Below are positions 1-7,173 of a stretch of 39,444 nt of DNA, in pieces. The stretch is taken from positions 1 through 39,444 of the forward strand of contig JBEKTY010000065.1 in the NCBI GenBank assembly GCA_049515555.1, in the 5' to 3' direction. Source of the DNA: JBEKTY01 sp049515555. GTDB lineage: Bacteria; Planctomycetota; Planctomycetia; Pirellulales; Thermoguttaceae. Each line of letters starts with the position of its first letter. The stretch's first letter is position 1. The position numbers and the translations under genes are program-made. The notes under the pieces were generated by a model, which worked only from the letters and a program-made list of their open reading frames with translations, was not told where the DNA came from and searched no databases.

Positions 1-1
1 G

Positions 2-784
2 GCTCCGCTCCTACTTGTGCCATTCCTGGCCTACCATTTTGACAATTGGTGGCTGTTGTTTGGAATTCTGTTTTCCTACGCAGGAGGTTCGGGCTCGCTA
101 GCAATCTGGTTCACAGTATTCATCATTGGATTCTGGATAAAGAGTGGCTTTGACATCCACCAATATATCACCTTCTACTATTTCTGTTCCTTGTGGGGCT
201 GCTTAATGTTTCATTGGTCGCAAGCCTATGACGCCGAGCGAAGAAAGGGGACTTCGGATAGCGATGAAGAAAAGTTCAAGCGTTGGGCTGACGAGATTAC
301 GCCGCAGACAGCGCAAGGTATCAGGGACAACCAACCAGAGAAAACCGTAACGGCTGTAGACCCATCGGAGGAGACTGCCGATGCTTCCGCCTATAGTGTG
401 ACACCCGCAATGAATGAATCTATCTACACACTTACCGACAAGCAGGTGTTCACCCTGGTGGTTCGTCGCTCAATTAAGTTCGTGTGTGTACGTAGCGGCG
501 TGGTCTTGCTAATCTTCATCGTAGGCTATTTCTGGCCTTTCGGCGGGCTTCTTTTGTCTTGGGTCGCTATTGCTGACTTCGCACTTGACGTATTGCTTGT
601 GACGGTCGGAGTCGCACTCCCGCACGCAATGCAGTTTGCTATCCTGGCCGCGGCTCGGGTATGTAACCAGAGGGTGCGGCGACGGCTAAGCGCATATGCT
701 TCGGGAGCCACCCTCGTGCGATTTGGTGAAGCTGGAATAATGTGCATATACGCTTACTTGCTTTACCTCCATTTCATCAAGTAG
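2..784 (+). CDS. Hypothetical membrane protein, cut at the left edge
   Basis: I do not recognise this protein. The frame is open to the first complete codon of the window, and the first possible start (GTG at 17) has no ribosome site, so the gene most likely begins outside the window. The visible part of about 260 residues has hydrophobic segments near its start (FGILFSY, LAIWFTVFIIGFWI), then a charged soluble stretch rich in Asp, Glu and Lys, and at least two more membrane segments in the last 100 residues (VVLLIFIVGYFWPFGGLLLSW and a C-terminal IYAYLLYLHF). An inner-membrane location is therefore likely. It ends in TAG. Base composition is visibly less GC-rich than most genes here, which may mean recent transfer. 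No function is assigned. Confidence 0.6.
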   Translation, partial: APLLLVPFLAYHFDNWWLLFGILFSYAGGSGSLAIWFTVFIIGFWIKSGFDIHQYITFYYFCSLWGCLMFHWSQAYDAERRKGTSDSDEEKFKRWADEITPQTAQGIRDNQPEKTVTAVDPSEETADASAYSVTPAMNESIYTLTDKQVFTLVVRRSIKFVCVRSGVVLLIFIVGYFWPFGGLLLSWVAIADFALDVLLVTVGVALPHAMQFAILAAARVCNQRVRRRLSAYASGATLVRFGEAGIMCIYAYLLYLHFIK

Positions 785-881
785 CTCGAAGGGGTGGAAA
801 GCGGGGGAAGCCGGGGCGCAGCTAGATGGAAAACTGGGCAAGATCGGCGCGATCAATTTCTCACCCCCGCCGAAAGAGGTG

Positions 882-908
882 TTGCGTCTTTCGTGGGTCA
901 GGTATAAT
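882..908 (+). promoter_or_regulatory. Possible sigma-70 promoter of the zinc-ribbon gene
   Basis: A perfect -10 box TATAAT lies at 903-908. A weak -35-like TTGCGT lies at 882-887, with a 15-bp spacer that is shorter than ideal. It sits 90 bp before the ATG at 998. The -10 box is clear; the -35 assignment is tentative. Confidence 0.4.
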
Positions 909-997
909 CAAGGTGTTTACGTAGGGTGGGACCCGGCCGCCAATTGCTGGGTGGCAACGCCCTACGCACGCCATTCTTCAGCGTTGAGGGGAAAAGT

Positions 998-1411
998 ATG
1001 ATAGTTGCGAAGTGTGACAAGTGCGGTGGCCCATCCTATTTGCAAAGCAGGAAACAGCATCGGATGGGTTCAGGCCCAAGGAGAGAGTCCGACATTTGGG
1101 AAAAGACAGAGGTGTTCAAGTGCCCCGCTGACGGCGAGCCCACTACGTTGGTCACACATTACGGGCCTTGGGGTTTCACCCCGCAACCCCGTGAGATGCA
1201 AGATGAAAGGTGTGGCGAGTGCGCGGCCCTATGCCCTTTACAGAGCATGGAAGAGAACTTGATTCAGGAGCGGTCAGACTTTGATGGAGAGTCTGACGGT
1301 GTTGACCTTTGGGAGATGAAAAGGGTGTTCAAGTGCCCTGTTGACGAGGAGTTTGAGCGGACTCGGAAATTCCTGGAACGCAGGCCGGAGATTTCGGTCA
1401 GTCCGCAATAG
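998..1411 (+). CDS. Small protein with two tandem zinc-ribbon-like modules
   Basis: A 137-residue protein of unknown function. I chose the ATG at 998 because a GAGGGG ribosome site sits just before it. An upstream in-frame start at 926 would add 24 residues with no matching site. The protein is an internal duplication. Each half starts with a CxxC knuckle (CDKCGG; CGECAALC), runs through a charged linker with a Trp-Glu pair (IWEK; LWEM), and closes with a VFKCP motif followed by an acidic turn (ADGE; VDEE). Each half could bind one metal ion, probably zinc, through about three or four cysteines. No enzyme motif is visible. Binding nucleic acid or protein is a guess from the fold type only. 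Composition is less GC-rich than the flanking genes. Confidence 0.65.
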   Translation: MIVAKCDKCGGPSYLQSRKQHRMGSGPRRESDIWEKTEVFKCPADGEPTTLVTHYGPWGFTPQPREMQDERCGECAALCPLQSMEENLIQERSDFDGESDGVDLWEMKRVFKCPVDEEFERTRKFLERRPEISVSPQ

Positions 1412-2068
1412 GGTTGGGACCGCTCGGGGCCGCCCGGCCGCTTCGTTAGACCGCCGCCGGCGCTTTGGGGAGGTTGCCGAGCGATGACACCGGCCACGAT
1501 GCCAAACGACTGGCGGTACTGCGGTTTATCCGACTGGGGGTGGATCTTCCGGCACGCGTGTAGCATCTCCGCAATACCGTCCACCGCTGGCCACGACGGG
1601 CGCTTGGCAACTCATTCTGGCAACGGGTGGAATCGCAGAGGCGCCCGGGGAACCCCATAGGGTTCCAAGACAGTAGCCCCGGGTCGCGATAGCGCACCCC
1701 GGGGTCCGCAGATTCATAAATTGCCGACCCCGGAAGGGGTCGCAGGACATCGCTTCGACCCCCTTGGGGTCGGCTGGGTGTGGGATCTCGCGACCGGTGG
1801 TGTCGTCGCTAGCGCTCCTCAACCACCGGCTAATGTCTGGCATTCCTCCGGAATGACCGGCGAGCGATTCCGGCGATGTCGCCGCCAGCCAAGGCGGTGT
1901 AACCGCCAGGTGCGAAGGCCGGGTACCGAAGGCGTCAATTGCGCCGCCAGAAAGAACTACCACTACCCCCGGCGGCCGCGGCTTGCTTGTTTGCGCGGCA
2001 GTCGCTATGTTGGGCAAGATGGCCGAAGGGGTGGTCCCCGTGAATCTCTCGTTCCAAGGAGCTACACC
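1412..2068. other. Gene-free spacer dominated by a hairpin cluster
   Basis: About 650 bp between the zinc-ribbon gene and the SMP-30 gene. Open frames here lack ribosome sites and look like chance GC-rich frames. The middle part (about 1640-1860) is the hairpin cluster listed separately. The stretch 1412-1630 shows nothing I can assign; a minus-strand frame through it could be an eroded gene end, but I recognise no domain. Confidence 0.5.
1640..1860. repeat. Multi-hairpin intergenic repeat
   Basis: At least four short palindromes lie head to tail. They include gacccc-ggaa-ggggtc near 1723, cgacccc/ggggtcg near 1757, an arm pair built on ccggtggt and accaccgg flanking a loop near 1794-1833, and cattcc/ggaatg near 1840-1855. 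Flanking segments add gggg/cccc pairings around 1648 and 1698. The layout is that of a composite palindromic intergenic element, and no transposase is next to it. I believe similar elements are common between planctomycete genes, but that comes from memory and was not searched. Confidence 0.5.
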
Positions 2069-3010
2069 ATGAATTCCGCTCGATTGCGTAACGGTTCTTT
2101 CGCCGCGGCGATGCTCGTTGTTTTGGGTGCGGCGGCCGGCGCTTGGGCCGCGACCACGCTGGATGAGATCATCCAGCCCGGCACTAAGCCGCAAGTGCTC
2201 GGGACCGGCTACGGGTTCTGCGAAGGTCCCACGGCCGACGCCCAAGGCAACGTCTATTTCTCCGACGGCAAGAAAGACTCGATCCACTTCTACGAGCTGG
2301 GCAAGCCGGTGGCGCCCTTCGTGCTGGACAGCACCGATGCCAACGGCCAGAAGATCAACACCAAGGGCGAGCTGTACACCTGCGAGGGAGCGGCCTACCG
2401 CGTGGTGGCCTTCGACGTGAAGACCCGGCAGAAGCGGATCCTCTGCAGCCAGATCGACGGCAAGCACTTCAACGAGCCGAACGACCTGACCATCGACCAT
2501 CTCGACGGATTCTACTTCACCGATCCCAACTACGCGCACCACGGCCAGAAGGCGGTGATGAAAGAAGACGTGTATTACTGCTCGCCGGAGGGCAAGGTGA
2601 CGCGGGTCTCGACCGTCTGCCGGAATCCCAACGGGATCCTGCTCTCGCCCGACGAGAAGATATTGTACCTCTGCGATTGCGGCGGGCAGCGGATCTATAC
2701 CTGCGATGTGCTGGCCCCCGGCAAGCTGGGCCCGCCGCGGCTGTGGATCGAGGTACACGCCTATCCCGACGGCATAACGCTCGACGAGCAGGGCGACCTG
2801 TACCTGGGCTGCGGCGGGGCCGGGGTGCGGGTCTATTCGCCCCAGGGCCGACTGCTGGGCACGATCAAGGTCTCTTACGCCTCGAACCTCTGCTTCGGCG
2901 GCCCGGATTTCAAGACCCTGTACGTCACCGCCGCGGACAAGTTCATCTGCCTGCCGATGAAAGTGGTGGGCCTGAAACCGCTGCCAGTGCGGGTGAAAGA
3001 AAGCCGGTAG
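2069..3010 (+). CDS. Exported SMP-30/gluconolactonase-like beta-propeller protein
   Basis: The product is 313 residues. The ATG at 2069 is preceded by AAGGAG with good spacing. The first 28 residues form a Sec signal peptide (charged start, hydrophobic core, AWA cleavage site), so the enzyme should act outside the cytoplasm. The mature part shows the repeating pattern of the SMP-30/gluconolactonase/LRE family: EGPTADAQGNVYFSDG near residue 52, NEPNDLTIDHLDGFYFTDP near 136, PNGILLSPDEKILYLCD near 188 and PDGITLDEQGDLYLGCG near 232. Family members bind a divalent metal and hydrolyse sugar lactones or related esters. The acidic and Asn residues in these blades fit that, but the substrate cannot be told. 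The gene stands alone, with no neighbour that explains a pathway. Confidence 0.88.
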   Translation: MNSARLRNGSFAAAMLVVLGAAAGAWAATTLDEIIQPGTKPQVLGTGYGFCEGPTADAQGNVYFSDGKKDSIHFYELGKPVAPFVLDSTDANGQKINTKGELYTCEGAAYRVVAFDVKTRQKRILCSQIDGKHFNEPNDLTIDHLDGFYFTDPNYAHHGQKAVMKEDVYYCSPEGKVTRVSTVCRNPNGILLSPDEKILYLCDCGGQRIYTCDVLAPGKLGPPRLWIEVHAYPDGITLDEQGDLYLGCGGAGVRVYSPQGRLLGTIKVSYASNLCFGGPDFKTLYVTAADKFICLPMKVVGLKPLPVRVKESR

Positions 3011-3141
3011 GGCCGTGGGCGAGAATGACCAATGACAAATCCCAATGACTAAAGCGGCGGCGTTGGTCGCGGGTTATGGTGGGGTTCGCTGCGCTCGACC
3101 CACCCTACAACTACCAGGGATTGGTCATTCGAGCACGCGGC

Positions 3142-4827
3142 CTATTCGGCCTCTTCGTAGGAATGCTCGACGTTGTCGGTCGCCGGGCGAATGACGCTCT
3201 TCGCCTTCTGGTCGATCGCAAACGGCCCCGCCTTCATGCTCACGCGAACCACGTACTGCTTCTCGGCCTTGGATGGTACTCGCCACGAGTACCCGCAGGT
3301 GAAACCTCAGCCATATTTGAAGGTGCCTTGTTGCACAATGGCATCCTTCGCGTTGTAAATGGTGAACTTGGGACCGTCAGGCCGGCCGCCGTTGATCAGC
3401 AGATTGTTGCAAACTTCGCCGCCCGCGCCGACCAGCGACAGTTGCAAAGAGATTTGCTTCTGCGCCTCTTTCCCGGCGTCACCGGGGGGGACGAACTGCG
3501 GGCTGGCCGTGACGACCGGCTTATAGGGCGGGCCGAAGGGCAGCGCCGCGGTTTGGCCCGGGCGGACCGTAATCGGCGGGCAGTCCTTGGCCGCGGCGGC
3601 GGAGACCATGGTGTTCCCCGACCGCGTGGGCGCCACCGCAGCGGAGGCGAACAGGCTCAGCAGGGCTTCCAGCACCGAGCCGCCTTCCGGCTCGGCCTTG
3701 GCCCCCGCCTTCTGCTTGCCCGCGTCGTTCTTTGCCGGCTCGGTCTCGGGCGGCTCGCGCCAGCCGGTACGGTCGATGGTGTAAGTCGCCAGATTCCACT
3801 TGCCGGCGGGCACGGCGGCCTGCTTCGCGCCCCCGCACTCGACCCGTACATACCCCAGGTCGCTCCACAGGGCGCCCCGAAAACCTTCGTGCGGGCTGCT
3901 GACCGATCCCAGCGGCGCCACTGACGGCGTCAGCGTCAACTCGTCACCCGCCGGCGATACCTTCAAAGCATAGAACTTCCCGTCGATCGCCAGCAGCTTC
4001 GATACATACTGCTGGGCCGACGACTCGATGCTGTTATAGCTGAAGGCCTTCGGGTCGTTGGGGTCCGGGTCGATGAGCAGCAGGTCGCCGTGTCGGAAAA
4101 AGAGCTGCCCGCCGGCGCCTTGAACGTTCTTCTGGACCGCAATCTCGTCGTCGAAGCGGCCGTTGCAGTTGTAATCCAGGAGGTACACGTGCCGCTTCTT
4201 GCCCGCCACCGTGATATGCCCTTCACGATAGGCGGCCGACATGAACGACACCGAGGCGTACTTGAAATCGCCGGCGGTGCTCGAGTACAGGCTCACGAGG
4301 AAGGCGTAATCGACCTTCGTGCCGTCAAGGTCCAGGGTCAGATCGACGCGGGGGAACTGGTAATTGCCACCGCCGCCCGGAAACACCCCCTGCGATTTGC
4401 CTTCGATCGGTTTCTGCTCCGACAGGTCGCCGCTGTGCTTCAGATCGAAGTACATCCGGCTATAGGCGTCCGACTTGGCGTCCTTGGTGTCGAAGGCGTA
4501 GGCGAACGTCTGCGTGCCGAACTTGAGCGTGCCACGGAACGGGTGGGCCGAGGCATACTTGGGCTCTTTCTTCACGATGCGGGCGAACTCGGCCTCCTGC
4601 GGCGTCTGCCCGGCCCCTTCCGTGCCGATCTGCATGAAGGACCGCTGGGTGGAGCCCACCTGGCACAGGAATCGCAATTGCCTGGCCACCGCGTCCGAAG
4701 GCCCGCTGAGCGAGCCCAGCCGTTTGAGCTCGAGCCGGCATGTCTCCGCCCTGGCGGCCAGGTTGCCAACCGCGAAGGCCACCGCCAGGGCCACTACACC
4801 GAACAGAAATCGCAACCATCGGTTCAT
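3142..4827 (-). CDS. Probable exported selenoprotein with in-frame UGA, function unknown
   Basis: A secreted protein of 561 residues if the TGA at 3307-3309 (codon 507) is read as selenocysteine, or 506 residues if it stops. The ATG at 4827 follows AAAGGGGGAACG, and the first 27 or so residues are a signal peptide. The reading frame continues past the TGA without any shift for 54 codons to TAG at 3142. These codons have the same GC-rich use as the gene and encode a sensible C-terminus (TCGYSWRVPSKAEKQYVV, ending EEAE). The residues around the UGA are KYG-U-GFTC, so the putative Sec is four positions before a Cys. A hairpin follows the UGA and a tRNA-Sec gene lies 2 kb away. Elsewhere the protein has a calcium-loop-like DYNCNGRFDDE and a low-complexity linker near residue 380. 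I recognise no family. The alternatives are a nonsense mutation or a sequence error. Confidence 0.7.
3275..3293 (-). promoter_or_regulatory. Candidate bacterial SECIS hairpin
   Basis: On the coding (minus) strand, a perfect 8-bp stem GGTACTCG/CGAGTACC closes a three-base loop TGG. The stem begins 13 nt after the in-frame UGA and the loop begins 22 nt after it. Bacterial SECIS elements lie inside the coding sequence just downstream of the UGA, with the apical loop roughly 16-37 nt away and at least one G in its first two bases. Both conditions are met. The stem could still be a chance palindrome in coding DNA. Confidence 0.5.
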
Positions 4828-4907
4828 GGATCGTTCCCCCTTTTTGAAGGATTGGCCGACAGCGGCATTATCCACCCGGGCCGTGTTTCTGTCAACGGTT
4901 TTGGGGG

Positions 4908-5010
4908 AAGGATGAAGGATGAAGGCGGAAGGATGAAGGGGGAAGGATAAAAGATGAAGGCGGAAGGATGAAGGCGGAAGGCGGAAGGCGGAAGGGGGAA
5001 GGGGACCGTC
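4908..5010. repeat. Imperfect purine-rich tandem array
   Basis: About a dozen imperfect copies of a 6-8 bp unit of the type GGATGAA / GGCGGAA follow one another on the plus strand. The opposite strand reads TTCCGCC/TTCATCC. The same TTCCGCCTTCCGCC core recurs near 27288 and 33252, so it is a dispersed low-complexity element. Confidence 0.65.
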
Positions 5011-5042
5011 CCGGTTTTCGTCCGCCTGTCCATTGTGGACAG

Positions 5043-5317
5043 CCCCAAATTGGGGCGGCCCCCTTAAGGGTGGACGGTTGAAGGCGGGGGGGAAGAGGGA
5101 TAGTTCGCGTTTGGGCTTCGTTCATGGCACGTGCTATCCCCTGAGGTCCGAAGCCCCAACGGGGCGGATCAGCACAAGCCCAGGGCAATGCCCTGGGGCC
5201 TCGGGCCCGATTTCCGCGGAGCCCTGAAAGGGCGCGCTAGTCTGACGGCATAGTTTGATCCGCCCCTTCAGGGCTTTGTGGTATGATGACGATTCTGACC
5301 CAGGGCGTTGCCCTGGG
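5043..5317. repeat. Cluster of short GC-rich hairpins
   Basis: Perfect small palindromes sit at 5043-5057 (gcccc/ggggc), 5179-5197 (cccagggc-aat-gccctggg), 5221-5233 (gccct/agggc), 5262-5274 (gccc/gggc) and 5299-5317 (cccagggc-gtt-gccctggg). The second and last are near-identical copies 120 bp apart. They may act as transcript ends for the genes converging from either side, but no run of T follows them. Confidence 0.55.
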
Positions 5318-5426
5318 CTGGAACTGGAACACACCTTCGGTGCTGGGCAGAGCAGGACCGCTGGCCGCCTCGAATCACGCCCCGACCAAAGTTGCGCCGG
5401 TCGAAGTCTTTCATCGAGAAGAATCC

Positions 5427-6305
5427 TCACCTGCCCGGCTCGCGACCGCTGGCAGCACAATTTTTGCTGTCCGGCCTGGCAGAATTGCCATTGGCGAAAA
5501 CCGTGCCGATCGTGAGGGCGCCGCAGCCCATGCAGCCCAGGCAGCGGATGCAGCGCTGCTGGCCGGCCCGCTGCTCAGCCGGGCCGTGGTGGCGGCACAG
5601 CCGGCGGCACACGTCGCAGTCGTTGCACTGGTCTTCGCGGAACCGCACCACCAGCACCGACACGTAGTTGAAAAGCCCGTAAATGGCCCCCAGCGGGCAG
5701 GCCACCGTGCACCAAGGCCGGTAGGTGAACAGCATGGCGACCAGAAAAACGGCCAGGATCACGATCTTGAGCAGGCCCGGCCAAAGGACCGGCTGACCGG
5801 CAAGGGCCAGCCGGACGGCATTGGGCACGGCGCCTTCGATGGCCCCGGCCGGGCAAACGCGGCAGAAGAACAAGGGGTGATTCTCGCCGTAGAGATATGG
5901 GATTGCCCCGACCAATACGGCCAGCACCGCGTAGCGGCCGTAGCCCAACCAGGAGGGCAGGAGGAACTTCGGCGTCGGAACCCTTGCCACAAGGTCCTGC
6001 AGGAAGCCGAAGGGGCAGAGCCAGCCGCAAACGATGCTGCCCAACACCGCCCCCACGGCCACCAGGATGCCCAGAGCGATCCAGGGCATTGTATGCACCG
6101 CGCTGAAGTTGGCCAGGATGCCGATCGGGCAGGCGAATGTGGCCAGGGGGCAGGAATAGCAGTGGAACACGGGCGAGCACACGCTGTGCATGCGGAGCAT
6201 GAGCGGGTCGAGCCAGGCCAGCAGGAAAGCGGCTTGGACCCACGCTCGCCAGCGAACGAGCCGCCAGCGGCCCGGCCTGGTTGGTTGTTTGGCCATGGAC
6301 ACCAT
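5427..6305 (-). CDS. NapH/CcoG-like membrane polyferredoxin
   Basis: A 292-residue integral membrane iron-sulfur protein. About four or five transmembrane helices alternate with cysteine motifs: CGWLCPFG near residue 93, CRVCPAGAIEG near 148 and CTVACPLGAIYG near 198. These are the paired CxxxCP motifs of the NapH/NosR/CcoG class. Two more cysteine clusters follow near the C-terminus (CNDCDVCRRLC near 227 and CIRCLGCMGCG near 249). Proteins of this class pass electrons between the quinone pool or cytoplasm and a periplasmic or membrane acceptor. The start at 6305 is ATG with a weak GAGGT 12 nt upstream; the ATG at 6296 is an alternative. The gene begins 19 bp after the upstream small gene ends, so the two probably form one operon. 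The acceptor is unknown; no nap, nos or cco gene lies nearby. Confidence 0.8.
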   Translation of the reverse strand: MVSMAKQPTRPGRWRLVRWRAWVQAAFLLAWLDPLMLRMHSVCSPVFHCYSCPLATFACPIGILANFSAVHTMPWIALGILVAVGAVLGSIVCGWLCPFGFLQDLVARVPTPKFLLPSWLGYGRYAVLAVLVGAIPYLYGENHPLFFCRVCPAGAIEGAVPNAVRLALAGQPVLWPGLLKIVILAVFLVAMLFTYRPWCTVACPLGAIYGLFNYVSVLVVRFREDQCNDCDVCRRLCRHHGPAEQRAGQQRCIRCLGCMGCGALTIGTVFANGNSARPDSKNCAASGREPGR

Positions 6306-6324
6306 GACCGGGGGATTACCTCAC

Positions 6325-6777
6325 TCAGGTAGGGCACAAGGCGGGCAAGTCGCCGCTGTAGGTCTGGAAGAGCCTACCCCGCTCCAGGGCCACTTGTTCG
6401 CGGACCGGGTCGCGGACCAGCATCACGCCGCCCACGGTCAATTGCCGCAGGAGCGTGGGCTCCAGCTCGCGGACGGGCACGTACTTGATGCGGGTGATCT
6501 TCTGGGCGACGAAGGCCGGGGCGTTGGCAAGGGCCGCCGGCTCGGGCGACTGGCCGGGCCCCGTCGCCTCGCCCCACGGTGAAGAGCCGCCACCGGCCGG
6601 GCCGGGAGCAAAGGGGGTGAGTGGGGAGTGGGGAGTGGGGAGTGGGGAGTCGCCGCCGGGCGGGCCGGGCGTAAAGGGCATGGGAAACTGGATCGTCTCC
6701 GTCACTTCCTTCTTCTGGAAGACTTCCACGGCGTGGCCCCTGGCCCCATAGAACACCGCGGCGATTCCACCTGCCAC
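6325..6777 (-). CDS. Small membrane-anchored protein, partner of the polyferredoxin
   Basis: I do not recognise this protein. The open frame extends upstream across the tRNA-Sec gene, so any start before about 6800 is implausible. The first usable codon after the tRNA is GTG at 6777, which gives about 150 residues, but no ribosome site is visible and the start is uncertain. The order is: a hydrophobic N-terminus (VAGGIAAVFYGARG), a short region ending in VTETIQFPMP, a Pro/Gly-rich linker partly encoded by a 7-bp tandem repeat, and a conserved-looking C-terminal region (ITRIKYVPVRELEPTLLRQL, then VGGVMLVRDP). It ends 19 bp before the polyferredoxin gene, which suggests an accessory or anchoring role. 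Confidence 0.5.
   Translation of the reverse strand: MAGGIAAVFYGARGHAVEVFQKKEVTETIQFPMPFTPGPPGGDSPLPTPHSPLTPFAPGPAGGGSSPWGEATGPGQSPEPAALANAPAFVAQKITRIKYVPVRELEPTLLRQLTVGGVMLVRDPVREQVALERGRLFQTYSGDLPALCPT
6620..6651. repeat. 7-bp tandem repeat (GAGTGGG) inside a coding region
   Basis: Four uninterrupted copies of GAGTGGG and a partial fifth lie within the frame of the small membrane protein, encoding its Pro/Ser/Thr-rich linker. Because 7 is not a multiple of 3, each gain or loss of a unit would shift the frame. A degenerate version of the same sequence occurs in the spacer near 14925-14955. Confidence 0.75.
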
Positions 6778-6800
6778 GAGGACGATAGGAATCCAAGAAA

Positions 6801-6896
6801 TGGCGGAGGTGAATGGGAATCGAACCCACCCGAGACCCTTCCGAGCCCCACACTGGTTTTGAAGACCAGGGGCAGCACCAGCCACCACTCACCTCC
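6801..6896 (-). tRNA. selC: tRNA-Sec (anticodon TCA)
   Basis: A 96-nt selenocysteine tRNA with all the diagnostic features. On the minus strand it has an 8-bp acceptor stem (GGAGGTGA with TCACCTCC), a 6-bp D stem (GGTGGC/GCTGCC) with a 4-nt loop, and an anticodon stem CTGGT/ACCAG enclosing CTTCAAA, so the anticodon TCA is at 6862-6860. A long variable arm of about seven pairs, several of them G-U, closes on GGAA, and a 5-bp T stem holds TTCGATT. The 8+5 layout matches bacterial tRNA-Sec rather than the 7+5 of ordinary tRNAs. Discriminator G and an encoded CCA (6801-6803) follow. A possible promoter on the minus strand, TTGAGT with TACACT 16 bp apart, lies around 6975-7002. Its presence means the host inserts selenocysteine at UGA; selA, selB and selD must lie elsewhere. 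Confidence 0.95.
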
Positions 6897-7173
6897 GTAA
6901 GTATTTACCAGTAAAGCACTTCTGTGCCTGCCCGACAAGCCTGGGTAGGCTCACCGTAGCGCCGCAAACCCCAGTGTAACCGCAACTTGGGGAAACTCAA
7001 GCTTAGAATTGCCAGCCTGTTAGAATTGCCGGCCCTTGCAGTTCACGGATGCGGGGATAGGGCCGATTGCCGGCCCCGCGCGGTTCTGCTGCTTGATCCG
7101 GCGGTGCTACAGGAAGTACGATGGCGGCTACGAGGCACGCGACAAGAATTCCAGTCCCGTGGGCCACAGCCAA

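Larger units (their letters stand above)
4828..5426. other. Repeat-filled spacer
   Basis: About 600 bp with no credible gene. The left part (4908-5010) is a purine-rich tandem array and the right part (5040-5320) is a series of short hairpins; both are listed separately. Several frames are open here only because the repeats lack stops. Confidence 0.6.

Noticed and set aside
3307..3309. Alternative genetic code with TGA as an ordinary sense codon
   Set aside because: Many clear genes in the window (for example those ending at 10863, 19912, 20753 and 22678) stop at TGA at the right place, so TGA is a stop codon here in general.
6777..6888. Extension of the polyferredoxin partner into the tRNA-Sec gene
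   Set aside because: The residues in the extension come from the tRNA sequence itself and have no ribosome site.
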